Source of the DNA: CAYVFC01 sp964450715 | GTDB lineage: Bacteria > Myxococcota_A > Polyangia > Polyangiales > JAFGIB01 | Direction: 5' to 3' | DNA length: 64,000 nt | Assembly: GCA_964450715.1 (NCBI GenBank) | Contig: CAYVFC010000014.1 | Coordinates: 1-64,000, forward strand | Shown: piece by piece, positions 1 to 7,990 of the stretch | Layout of the letters: the number at the start of each line of letters is the position of its first letter | How positions within the stretch are numbered: the first letter of the stretch is position 1 | Position numbers and translations under genes: made by a program | Notes under the pieces: model-generated | Databases searched by the model: none | What the model was told of the DNA's origin: nothing | Seen by the model: the letters and a program-made list of their open reading frames with translations, nothing else

Positions 1-153
1 GCAAGAACTTCGCCGTGAGACGCCCCAGTCGCGAGTTTCTGCGCCTTTCGCGCAAAAACTCCGCCGTGAGACGCCCCAGTCGCGAGTTTCTGCGCCTCTC
101 GCGCAAGAACTTCGCCGTGAGACGCCCCAGTCGCGAGTTTCTGCGCCTTTCGC
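1..153. repeat. Three tandem 51-bp repeats at window edge
   Basis: Three head-to-tail copies of a 51-bp unit start at 1, 52 and 103 and differ at only a few bases; the array probably continues left of the window. The period is a multiple of three, so one frame stays open and would encode a 17-residue Arg-rich repeat (RRPSREFLRLSRK core). Nothing upstream or downstream supports that as a real gene, and the open frame ends soon after the array. The following bases up to 433 hold no gene I can support. Confidence 0.85.
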
Positions 154-433
154 GCGGCGCCACGGCCTGTTTAGGAGTCGCGAGCAATCGCGTTGGAGGC
201 CGATTGGGGGGCCTTTCGCGTTGATGGAAAACGGCGAACATAAGGTTGACCAGGCGGCCGCGCAGCCGGGCGGTTATTCGGAAAATCCGCCGAACCCACC
301 GATCAGATGTGTAGAATCATGAGGGGAAGAGCGTTTTCTTTCAAGACCCACGCAACCGGCGGCCGTAACGGCCGATGATCTGGGCGGTAACGACACCTCC
401 CCCCGGCAGCTCTCCGGAGGTCGGACGCCCCCA

Positions 434-799
434 ATGCCCGGTCGACTCCCCCTCATAATATCGCCGATGCTACTGCTGTTGATACCGGCGGGCTGTACCG
501 GTACGGGCTGGATGCCCGCGCTCACGCTCGGCCTGCAAGCCATCCACCGCGACGGGTCCAGCCAGGCGTTAGAGGGAGAGACAGCGCCGGATTTCCGGGT
601 CAGGGCGATCGCGCGGCTGGGCTGGTGCCTGGACGCGACACCGGAAAAGCAGAACAGCGCGATCGACCTGACCGCCGCCCGCAACCGGCCACCCGCCCTC
701 CAGGACGACTCCACCAACCGTCGATGCAGGTCTCGGGCCTTGTGCGCCTGGGAGCACCGCCAGCGGGCGCGCGCCCTGGGCGCGGCCTTAGAGGACTGA
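434..799 (+). CDS. Small putative lipoprotein
   Basis: A 121-residue protein of unrecognised family. The N-terminus has a short basic start, a hydrophobic stretch (LIISPMLLLLIPAG) and a Cys at about residue 21, which resembles a lipoprotein signal, although Pro at -3 is not ideal. The stop lies five bases before the ATG of the next secreted protein, so the two look co-transcribed. An antisense reading frame of 182 codons covers the same bases but lacks any recognisable feature. Confidence is moderate because the mature part has no known domain. Confidence 0.5.
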   Translation: MPGRLPLIISPMLLLLIPAGCTGTGWMPALTLGLQAIHRDGSSQALEGETAPDFRVRAIARLGWCLDATPEKQNSAIDLTAARNRPPALQDDSTNRRCRSRALCAWEHRQRARALGAALED

Positions 800-803
800 A
801 ACC

Positions 804-1520
804 ATGAAGAGTTCCAGAACACTATCCTGCAGAACCGTACTGCCGGCCCTGATCTTGTCCCTGGCGGCCAATGCTAGCCCGGCGCTCGGCGAGCCGGAGC
901 AGACGCCTTCCGAACCGCCCGAGAGGCCAGAACAGGACGAGCCAGAGAAGAAGAGCACCGCTCAAGCGCGCCCCACCAGCCAGCAGATCGCCCGGGCGCT
1001 GCGCGCGTACGACCGGGAGCCCCGGGTGGCGACACTGGTCGCGGTCGCCCTGCGGGTCGCGGCCGCCGATCCGCAAAAGGCAGCGGAAATGGCCTCGCGC
1101 GCGCGCCTGGCGGGTCTGGCGCCCACGCTCCGGCTGGCGGTCCGGCGGGGGCTCAACCGTGACCTGTCCGAGACGCAGACCTTCGAGACCGACAGGTACG
1201 ACCTGTCCACGGACGACGACCTGGTGCTGGAAGGGTCGCTCACCTTTGACCTCGGGCGCCTGGTCTTCGAACACGACGAGATCGCGCTCGCCCGCGAGCA
1301 ACGCGAGGCCGTGCGGGCCCGCCGCGAGGTCGCGGGCGCGGTCGTGGGACTGTACTTCGAGCGCAGACGGCTGCAGCTGGAACGGGAGCTGCTGGGAGGC
1401 GCTGATCTGAAGCGCGAGGTACGGATCGCGGAGTTGGAAGCGCTGCTGGACGCCTTTACGGACGGCGCGTTTCGTCGCATGATAGTATCTATACAGAGAC
1501 GGAAATCCGGCAAGCCGTGA
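804..1520 (+). CDS. Secreted alpha-helical protein, TolC-like helices
   Basis: A 238-residue exported protein. Residues 1-29 form a typical Sec signal peptide ending ALG before EPEQ. The segment to about residue 55 is acidic and Pro-rich. The C-terminal half (about 135-225) is amphipathic helix rich in Arg/Glu (AREQREAVRARREVAGAVV, then LYFERRRLQLERELL), which resembles the periplasmic hairpins of TolC-family proteins. It is far shorter than a true outer membrane efflux protein (400+ residues), so it cannot form the full channel. Similar short proteins are known to me from myxobacterial genomes without a function. It sits directly after the small lipoprotein and before the PilZ gene. Confidence 0.7.
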   Translation: MKSSRTLSCRTVLPALILSLAANASPALGEPEQTPSEPPERPEQDEPEKKSTAQARPTSQQIARALRAYDREPRVATLVAVALRVAAADPQKAAEMASRARLAGLAPTLRLAVRRGLNRDLSETQTFETDRYDLSTDDDLVLEGSLTFDLGRLVFEHDEIALAREQREAVRARREVAGAVVGLYFERRRLQLERELLGGADLKREVRIAELEALLDAFTDGAFRRMIVSIQRRKSGKP

Positions 1521-1582
1521 CCCGCCGGCCCGGCGATTGCCCGAGCGATTCCCGTCGCCAGCCAAACGCCATTCGAGGAGCC

Positions 1583-1933
1583 ATGCCGGAGAACCGTCGC
1601 AAGCATCTTCGCTACAACGTGGCCGTATCCGCTGAAGTCGCGCTCGACGGCGACACCTGCGCCGCCGAGACTCGGGATATCTCGATGGGCGGGGTCTCCA
1701 TCTCCATCGAAAAGGAGATCAAGGAGAACAGCTCGGTCGAGCTGGCCCTGATCCTGACCCAGGACGGGATCGAGGATCCGGACGAGGAGCCCTTCGAGAC
1801 CAAAGCCGACGTCATGTGGAACGCGCCCTCGGACACCGGGGCCTGGATGATCGGCCTGCGCTTCGCCAATCTCAGCAAAGAACACGTGGATCATCTACAG
1901 CGCTTCATCTCGGCCCTGACCAAGCAAATTTAG
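1583..1933 (+). CDS. PilZ domain protein, cyclic-di-GMP receptor
   Basis: A 116-residue stand-alone PilZ domain. The c-di-GMP-binding signature is visible: an N-terminal Arg cluster (RRKHLR, residues 4-9) followed by DISMGG at about residues 32-37, matching RxxxR and (D/N)xSxxG. Length fits a single-domain PilZ protein. I chose the ATG at 1583 because GAGGAG lies just upstream and the protein then begins just before the Arg motif; an upstream GTG at 1517 would add 22 residues without homology. It lies 62 bases after the preceding secreted protein on the same strand. Output partners are not evident in the window. Confidence 0.88.
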   Translation: MPENRRKHLRYNVAVSAEVALDGDTCAAETRDISMGGVSISIEKEIKENSSVELALILTQDGIEDPDEEPFETKADVMWNAPSDTGAWMIGLRFANLSKEHVDHLQRFISALTKQI

Positions 1934-1974
1934 TAGCGTTTCGATTCGGCTTCGATTCAGCCGGAGGAATCGCC

Positions 1975-4242
1975 TCATAGAAACGGATCGGCCCCCGCGG
2001 CGAGCAGCCCGGTCCGCGCCGGTGCCCCGCCGCGTCGCCGCACCACCAGCGCCGCCGCCGCCACGGCCAGCGCGGTAGCGAAGGCGGCATAACCGACCGC
2101 GGTCTCGGCCACCGCGCCGATTCGCAGAGCGATCCAGACCCAGGCGACCAGGCTCGATACGACGATCAAAATCGCCACCGCCCCCGGTCCCAGCCGTTCG
2201 GCCATGCGCCGCTCGTGCGCGGTTTGCACCAGCCAGGCCAGCAGCCAGGCCTTGAGCAAAAAGAGCGCCGGGCCGGCCAGGACCAGCTCAGCGGCGTGCA
2301 GATACGGCAGGCCCACGGTCTGCCAGCCGCCCAGAAACACGGCCGCCCCCACCCCGCACATCAGCGCGCCGCCGCCCACGTCGTATACCCTTCCCAGCCC
2401 TCGCCCGTATCCCGTCCCGGGGAAACCCGAGGCGCGGGAGCGCGCGCAGCCCACCAGGAAGACCGGAAAGGCGAGCGCCAGCGCCGGGTTCTTCATCACC
2501 AGCCACTGCCAGGGCGCACCGCCCTGCAGAGCCACGATGGTGTCCAGCGACCGGGTCGCGCCCAGCAGGCAAGCGAAGGCCACGGGGACGCAAGCCAGCG
2601 CGATCGAGAGCAGATTGCCGGCCGCCACCCGCGCCCGTTTCCCGAGGGACGTTTCGCCGTTGACCAGCAGCGCGGCGCTGGCCCCGAAGCCGACCAGCGC
2701 CAAGCAGACCAGCAACGGATCGAAATCGGCCCCGAAGAGCGGCCGGTAAAAGACCATGGCCAGCAGAGCCGCGCTGGCCGCCAGCGGCGCTACCAGCTGG
2801 CGCAGCCCGCCTTCGAACCGGGCGAGCATATATCGCGCAAGCCCGCTCCTTAAGGACCTTCTTCGGGGCCGCTTACCTCGGGGGACCACCGTACCGGGCC
2901 GAGTCGCCCCGTGCTCGCTCGAGGTCCAGACCGCCCAGAGTCCGCGACGCTCTTGACGCCGCTCCTCCCTCGCCTCGACCGCGCCGCCGCCCCAACCGGC
3001 CGCCAGCATATGCCATGTAAACCCGGACAGCGGAGAGAGAAACAGGACCACCAGCATCAGCAAAAAGAGCAGCCCTGCTATCTGCAGACTCTTCTCGTCC
3101 AGGCGCGGGGCATCGAATCCGCGCATCGAAACCCGCACCTCGAGCGGCTGCAGCCGCTGTCCAGCGCCGCGCACCACGCTCAACAGCGCCGTCTCCGCCC
3201 CCTTTTCGGGCGCCAGATCGCGGAGCGAGCGCACCCGCACCCCGCCGCTTCTCACTATCCGATCCCCGCCGCGCAGCCCCGCGGCCCAGGCCGGGCTGCC
3301 GGGCCGCACCGCGCCGATCGCCACCCCCTCGGCCGCGGCTTGCTCCGCCTCGACTCCCGACTGCGGCCCCTCGTCGATCCCTAGGCCGACGAAGCGCAAA
3401 AACCGCTTGCTCCGTCGCGCCTGTAACCGCCGCTCTTTGAGTTTTCTATCCCGTACCGAATCCGAAAGGTCCGGAAGGTCGACCCGCACTCCCTCCAGGG
3501 CCCCGGTCACCAGCGTCGTCGCGTCCGCGCCCTCGAACGCCACCCGGACCGCCCCCTCGAAGCTCGCCGCGGCTGCCTGCCCGTACAGCGCTTTCACCTC
3601 CCGCCGCTCCAGCAGGGCCATCACCCGATCATCCGACAGCGCTCTTCCCTCCAGCTTCAGCGCCACCTCCCCGTCCCCGGCCGCGCCGCGCTGCACCCGT
3701 CCTTCCATCCGCACCTCGCAGTCGCGTCCCGCCGGGAATCCCTCTCCTTGCACAACGAGCCGCACGCGTCCCCGGTTCTCCTCGTCTCCCCGTCCCTTCT
3801 GGCTCACTCGGCTCCACCACCGGTCCAGGTTCGAATCCGAGCCCGGATCACCCTCCGTTTCGTTCTCCGCCCCTTCATCTGCCTCTACCTGTAGGGAATC
3901 GATGCGCAACAGCTCCGCATTCGTCCGCGGGACGCACCCGCCCGCGATCAGGGCCACCAGCAGAGCCAGACCCAAGATCCCAACCGTAGTCTTCTGAGCG
4001 CGCGCCTGAACGCGCACCAAAGCGCGCACCAGAGCGCGCACATGAATGCGAACCTGAGCGCGCGCCAGAGCGCGAACCTGAGCGCGAACCTGAGCGCGAA
4101 CCTGAGCGCGAACCTGAGTGCGAACCTGAGTGCGCGCCAGAGCACGCTCTAAAACGACCGCCAGCGCGTTCGGCAGCACTTTCGCCAGCACGTTCGCCAG
4201 CGACGCGGAACTTTGACTCTCCGCACCGAGGACCCGGTCCAT
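1975..4242 (-). CDS. PDZ protein with NuoH-like membrane domain
   Basis: A large envelope protein. In order it has a repetitive Arg/Val/Gln N-terminus, a hydrophobic segment ending in ALIAGGC (a possible lipoprotein signal), a soluble region, a PDZ domain (roughly 325-410 of the longest frame) with the typical GSPAWAAGLRGGDRIV core, then about ten hydrophobic segments. The C-terminal membrane part has LGGW, FLLK and a final Arg/Trp-rich hairpin arranged as in the end of NADH dehydrogenase subunit H. No other complex I gene is near. The start is uncertain: the frame is open to 4356, an ATG is at 4242, and a GTG at 4017 would place the lipobox at a normal signal-peptide distance. It converges with the PilZ gene. 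Confidence 0.7.
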   Translation of the reverse strand: MDRVLGAESQSSASLANVLAKVLPNALAVVLERALARTQVRTQVRAQVRAQVRAQVRALARAQVRIHVRALVRALVRVQARAQKTTVGILGLALLVALIAGGCVPRTNAELLRIDSLQVEADEGAENETEGDPGSDSNLDRWWSRVSQKGRGDEENRGRVRLVVQGEGFPAGRDCEVRMEGRVQRGAAGDGEVALKLEGRALSDDRVMALLERREVKALYGQAAAASFEGAVRVAFEGADATTLVTGALEGVRVDLPDLSDSVRDRKLKERRLQARRSKRFLRFVGLGIDEGPQSGVEAEQAAAEGVAIGAVRPGSPAWAAGLRGGDRIVRSGGVRVRSLRDLAPEKGAETALLSVVRGAGQRLQPLEVRVSMRGFDAPRLDEKSLQIAGLLFLLMLVVLFLSPLSGFTWHMLAAGWGGGAVEAREERRQERRGLWAVWTSSEHGATRPGTVVPRGKRPRRRSLRSGLARYMLARFEGGLRQLVAPLAASAALLAMVFYRPLFGADFDPLLVCLALVGFGASAALLVNGETSLGKRARVAAGNLLSIALACVPVAFACLLGATRSLDTIVALQGGAPWQWLVMKNPALALAFPVFLVGCARSRASGFPGTGYGRGLGRVYDVGGGALMCGVGAAVFLGGWQTVGLPYLHAAELVLAGPALFLLKAWLLAWLVQTAHERRMAERLGPGAVAILIVVSSLVAWVWIALRIGAVAETAVGYAAFATALAVAAAALVVRRRGGAPARTGLLAAGADPFL
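3990..4145. repeat. 12-bp tandem repeats in or before PDZ gene
   Basis: Degenerate tandem copies of the 12-mer CCTGAGCGCGAA and close variants. The most regular copies lie at about 4076-4130 and decay to both sides. Read on the minus strand they give a four-residue repeat (VRAQ and variants), so the frame stays open. They end just before the hydrophobic, lipobox-like segment of the PDZ protein, so they are either a repetitive N-terminal extension or a non-coding leader. Confidence 0.8.
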
Positions 4243-4624
4243 CGCCTCTACACTGCGCAACCCAGCGAAATCAGTCAAAAAATCGGCCCATCGCCCCCGC
4301 CCCGTCGCTTCGCCGCCTTTCCACCCGTCCCCCGCGCACCGTCGGCCCGCCGTCACCCTCCCCCGCCAGATTTTCGTCGTTTCGCGACCTTTTATCCGCT
4401 TGTCCGCTTGTCCGCCCCGGGTTCTGTCCGCGCCAACAGCCGTCTCGCCCCCCCGGCCCCACGTCCTTCCTCCAGGCCCGCATCGAGGCCCCAGAGTTTC
4501 GCCCCCACCTCTAGTCCCTCAACGAGACGCCTGAAGGCCCCGTCCATTCGAGGCGAAAGTCCATTTGAAGCCGGACCGATTTCCGTGTATAGGCGTCCTC
4601 CTGATAATTGAAAGAACCCATCCC

Positions 4625-4697
4625 GGGGCCATAGCTCAGCTGGGAGAGCGCATGACTGGCAGTCATGAGGTCGCGGGTTCGATCCCCGCTGGCTCCA
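4625..4697 (+). tRNA. tRNA-Ala(GGC)
   Basis: A complete 73-nt cloverleaf. The acceptor GGGGCCA pairs with TGGCTCC (one G-T), followed by discriminator A. The D arm is GCTC-AGCTGGGA-GAGC, the anticodon stem CATGA/TCATG has loop CTGGCAG with anticodon GGC, the variable loop is AGGTC, and the T arm is GCGGG-TTCGATC-CCCGC. CCA is not encoded. The 3' half and following bases are repeated at 8914, so this gene is the likely insertion target of the island to its right. Confidence 0.96.
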
Positions 4698-4768
4698 CTA
4701 AAGATATCAAATAGTTACGTCGTTTCGGGGGAGAGCAGAAAAAGTCGCGGGGTACCAGCGGGGTACCA
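4656..4768 (+). repeat. Left direct repeat at tRNA-Ala (att-like)
   Basis: A 113-base segment starting inside the anticodon loop of the tRNA and running 71 bases past it. It matches 8914-9026 without gaps and with 15 mismatches by hand count. The two copies lie 4258 bases apart and bound the AbiE and lipoprotein genes. Past the tRNA the conserved bases also hold, on the minus strand, a shared short reading frame ending in PRLFLL and then PETT plus a TAA stop. It could be the end of a lost integrase gene, but this is a guess. Confidence 0.8.
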
Positions 4769-4988
4769 AGGCGCCAGATAGAATTGCGGGGTGCCACAGT
4801 GGTAACGTGGCGCTCGATTTCCAGGCCGGTCGTCACCTTCGGCGCTCAGATGAGGTCTCCGTACAGTTCGGTCGGCTGACACCCGTTACCCTTTTTGCCT
4901 GACCTTTTTCGGGGCTCGTGGTAATCGAGCACGCAACTTCCGGGGGCGATGGCCGATAAGAGGGGAAACGTTCATAGGGAACCATAAA

Positions 4989-5294
4989 ATGAAAGCTCTA
5001 CGGATCTTTGCGGTGTTGCTGCTGGTCGCCTTGACGAGCGTCGGCTGCGGCGACGGCGACAGGTGCACTGACGCGGACAGCCGGCTCCGCGAGTGTGACG
5101 TTTCAATCGGCGTCGATTCGGCGGGCGACTAGTGCTTTTCGGACCTGGAAGCTTGTATGGCCGACTGCATTCTCGCCGAGGCCGAATGCGAGGACATCAC
5201 AGCGCTCTACGACGACGGGGATTACGACAGCGCGTTCGGGACGTGTTCGACCATCTGTTTTCGTGATCACACGGAAACCTCCGGGGTAGAGTAG
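4989..5294 (+). pseudogene. Cys-rich lipoprotein gene with in-frame amber codon
   Basis: From ATG 4989 (AGGGA about nine bases upstream) the frame encodes 47 residues with a lipoprotein-like signal (MKALRIFAVLLLVALTSVGC), then meets TAG at 5130-5132. The same frame continues for another 54 codons with evenly spaced Cys residues (CFSDLEACMADC and so on) and ends at TAG 5292-5294, two bases before the next start codon. The continued Cys spacing and operon-like join indicate one original gene of about 101 residues. The cause may be a nonsense mutation, a sequencing error or read-through. No family is recognised. Confidence 0.7.
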
Positions 5295-5296
5295 CC

Positions 5297-6865
5297 ATGA
5301 AACGATGGATTAATTTCACGGTCGCTGCCCTCGCGTCCCTTGTTACGACGGCCTGCGAAATAGAAGCAGACCCCGATTTCTGTCCGCTCTGCCCGTACTA
5401 TGACGTGGACGCCGCTATTCGCGATCTAAACGGCAGCGGCGGCACCGGCGGGGTTTCTGGCGGAACCGGCGGGGCTTCCGGCGGCACCGGCGGTGAAATC
5501 GGCATCGACGGCGGCCTGGATGGGAGCGCCGGAGAACCGTTTTTTGACGGAGGTCCCGACAGCACGGCAGACGCGGCGGCCGAGGCCGGATGCGAGGCGT
5601 TCGACGCGTGCGTGGAGTGCGTGGGCCACGGAGATTGTCCCGACCAGGCGTGCGATACCGGGCGCGGGGTATGCGTGCCCTGCATCGTGGACGGCACGGG
5701 CTGCGCCGACGACACGGACGAGCCGGTCTGCAAGAGTGCCGGAAACACGGATAACAACGAGTGCGTCGAGTGCATCCAGAGCGCCGGGCAGTGCGACGGA
5801 GCCACCCCGGTTTGCGATACCACCGGCAACACCTGCGTACCGTGTCTGACCGGCACGCACGAGGGCTGCTCCGGCGCCACTCCCGTCTGCAAGGCAGGCG
5901 CCACCACCGCAGAAAACGAGTGCGTTCAGTGTACGGCTGCCGACGACGACGCCTGCAGCGACGCCACCCCCCACTGCGACACCACGGACAACACCTGCAC
6001 GGCCTGCCTGAACAGCTCGCATTGCACCGATTACGACGCGGCTCGCTGCAATACCCTGACGGGGCTGTGCGTATCCTGCCAGAGCAGCAGCCCCGACTGC
6101 GACAGCGTCCCGGGCCTGCCCGTCTGCAAGCTCCCGGAAGCCGAGTGTGTCGAGTGTACCGCGGCCGAGGACGACGCCTGTACCGACGCCACGCCCTACT
6201 GCGACACCGACAGCAACAACTGCGTGACCTGCACGGAGAACAGCCACTGCACGGAGATCTCCGCGGCGCGCTGCCACGACGACAACACCTGCATCGGTTG
6301 CACTCAGGACAGCGACTGCACGCGGTTTTCGGAAACCCCGGTCTGCGACGAACCCAGGGGAATGTGCGTGGAGTGCACCCTGGACACCGAGGCGGCGGAG
6401 TGCGGCGCCAAGGCTTGCCGGCTGTCCGATGGGACGTGTACGGATACCGACAGAGGGTCGGTAGGCCCCTGCAAGGTATGTGAAGCCGATAGCGAATGCG
6501 TGTCTGGTGCTTACTGCGTTGACCACGGCGAGCAGTTCTGTTTCTGGGATGCAGGGGCCGGATGTGCGGACACGCTCTCCTTGGCTCGCCCCTACAGCAC
6601 CACCTCGAGCACGCTCACATCGATCGACGGGAACGAGAGCGCGTATTGCCTGCCGCCCACCTCGATATCTTGCGCGGCGATTATTAGTACCGAGGTCGAC
6701 ACGGTGTGCGGTGCATTCACCGACTGCAGTCCGTCGGGCCAGGGCGGTTACTGCCCTCCGCCCTCCGAACGCCGGGAAAACGTATGTAGCTACGCGTGCA
6801 ACGAAGATTACGACTGCAAGATCGGTCTCAGCTGCCCTGATGCCGGGCTCAAGTACTGCCAGTAG
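5297..6865 (+). CDS. Cys-rich repeat surface lipoprotein
   Basis: A 522-residue exported protein. The first 20 residues are a signal ending in LVTTAC, a lipobox-like site. Residues about 50-70 are a GGTGG-rich linker typical of myxobacterial surface lipoproteins. From about residue 95 to the end it carries roughly ten repeats of about 40 residues with the pattern ECV-CTA-DDDAC-DATPHCD-NTC-C, giving many disulphide pairs. It follows the interrupted lipoprotein gene by two bases and lies inside the tRNA-bounded island. A surface or adhesion role is likely from architecture only. A long antisense frame (5426-6955) is an artefact of its codon bias. Confidence 0.85.
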   Translation: MKRWINFTVAALASLVTTACEIEADPDFCPLCPYYDVDAAIRDLNGSGGTGGVSGGTGGASGGTGGEIGIDGGLDGSAGEPFFDGGPDSTADAAAEAGCEAFDACVECVGHGDCPDQACDTGRGVCVPCIVDGTGCADDTDEPVCKSAGNTDNNECVECIQSAGQCDGATPVCDTTGNTCVPCLTGTHEGCSGATPVCKAGATTAENECVQCTAADDDACSDATPHCDTTDNTCTACLNSSHCTDYDAARCNTLTGLCVSCQSSSPDCDSVPGLPVCKLPEAECVECTAAEDDACTDATPYCDTDSNNCVTCTENSHCTEISAARCHDDNTCIGCTQDSDCTRFSETPVCDEPRGMCVECTLDTEAAECGAKACRLSDGTCTDTDRGSVGPCKVCEADSECVSGAYCVDHGEQFCFWDAGAGCADTLSLARPYSTTSSTLTSIDGNESAYCLPPTSISCAAIISTEVDTVCGAFTDCSPSGQGGYCPPPSERRENVCSYACNEDYDCKIGLSCPDAGLKYCQ

Positions 6866-7105
6866 GCAAGGTGGATCTCCTGGGCGCGGGAATCGCCGCT
6901 CTACGCGACACTCGATGGATCGTTTGCTAGCGATCTGACGAATCCAGCGAATCACCTGACGATAGTCTGACGATTACGGGCCACCCGCCGGCGTCGAGTC
7001 AATCTAGCGACTACAGGTATTCATGCGGTCTAACGAGATCGAAGCGGATCGAGCTTGCCGAGATGCAGGACGTGGCCGTGCCCGATAATTATTTTCTTCG
7101 TTTAT

Positions 7106-7134
7106 TTGCTTTGTGCTAATTAAAGATGTATATT
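7106..7134 (+). promoter_or_regulatory. Sigma-70-like promoter of abiE, leaderless
   Basis: TTGCTT (7106-7111) and TATATT (7129-7134) are separated by exactly 17 bases in a strikingly AT-rich stretch. The -10 ends seven bases before the ATG of the antitoxin gene at 7142, so transcription would begin at or next to the start codon. No Shine-Dalgarno sequence precedes that ATG, which agrees with a leaderless message. The rest of 6866-7105 shows nothing else. Confidence 0.6.
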
Positions 7135-7141
7135 ATTTCAG

Positions 7142-7990
7142 ATGGGCACGGAAGTAAAGACCGGCCGCCAGTACGGCGGCCTTGGGATCGCGCTCCTGCG
7201 GGCGCTGGCCGAGCAGGGGCGATCGACGTTTTCCGTGGCGGACGCGCGCGAGGCCGGCCGCTCGGTGGGCGTCGCGGACTCGTACCTGAACGTCCTGCTC
7301 CACCGGCTTCAACGCGCGGGCTTCATCCGCCGCCTCAAGCACGGGACCTACGCCCTCGCCACCGGGCTGCCCGGTTTTCCCGAGGCGCATCCGTTTGCGC
7401 TGGGCATGGCGCTCGTCCAGCCGTCCGCCATCAGCGGCTGGGCCGCGCTGAACCATCACGGCCTGACCGAGCAGATCCCTCGCCTCATCACGCTCACGAC
7501 GCCGAAGCGCGTGGTGACACCCGCCATGCGGGGCGCTGTTCGGACGGCCCCCTCGATCTGGGAGGCCGGGGGTCAGACGTTCGAGATCGTCACCGTGATA
7601 CCGGACCACTTCTTCGGCAACGAGGAGATCTGGCTCGGCGAGTCGCGGGTGCGGGTGTTCGATCGCGAGCGAGCGCTGCTCGACTGCTTCGCGCTCCCAC
7701 GCCTCTTCGGCGGCGTCGCCGAGGGACTCGGAATCCTCGAGGAACACCTGCAGCAGCTTGACGCGAAGCGACTCGTGGCGCATGCGCAGCGCTATGGCAA
7801 GGCGGCGGTCGCCCGGCGGATGGGGTACGCTCTCGAGCACGTCGGAGCAGCGCCGGAGATCGTGAAGCCACTGCGGGAGGTTCCGATGCAGGGCGTCCGC
7901 CCGCTCGATCCGACGCGGCCTCCTCGCGGTGACCGGAACAGGCACTGGGGTCTCATCGAGAACCTGGCCCCATCGAGAAAGCCAAGATGA
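7142..7990 (+). CDS. abiEi: AbiEi-type antitoxin, transcriptional regulator
   Basis: A 282-residue antitoxin of the AbiE (type IV) toxin-antitoxin family. The N-terminal winged helix (about 28-72, with FSVADAREAG and LHRLQRAGFIRRLKHGTYAL) is the DNA-binding domain. The middle has the family's SAISGWAALNHHGLTEQ and the downstream FDRERALLDCF segments. The family represses its own promoter and counteracts AbiEii. Length is usual. The TGA stop overlaps the next ATG (ATGA), so the toxin is translationally coupled. Both genes sit in the tRNA-Ala island. Confidence 0.9.
   Translation: MGTEVKTGRQYGGLGIALLRALAEQGRSTFSVADAREAGRSVGVADSYLNVLLHRLQRAGFIRRLKHGTYALATGLPGFPEAHPFALGMALVQPSAISGWAALNHHGLTEQIPRLITLTTPKRVVTPAMRGAVRTAPSIWEAGGQTFEIVTVIPDHFFGNEEIWLGESRVRVFDRERALLDCFALPRLFGGVAEGLGILEEHLQQLDAKRLVAHAQRYGKAAVARRMGYALEHVGAAPEIVKPLREVPMQGVRPLDPTRPPRGDRNRHWGLIENLAPSRKPR

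Noticed and set aside
5426..6955. A 509-codon open frame antisense to the Cys-rich lipoprotein
   Set aside because: It mirrors the codon bias of the opposite gene, has no signal or domain, and the sense protein has a signal peptide and ordered Cys repeats.
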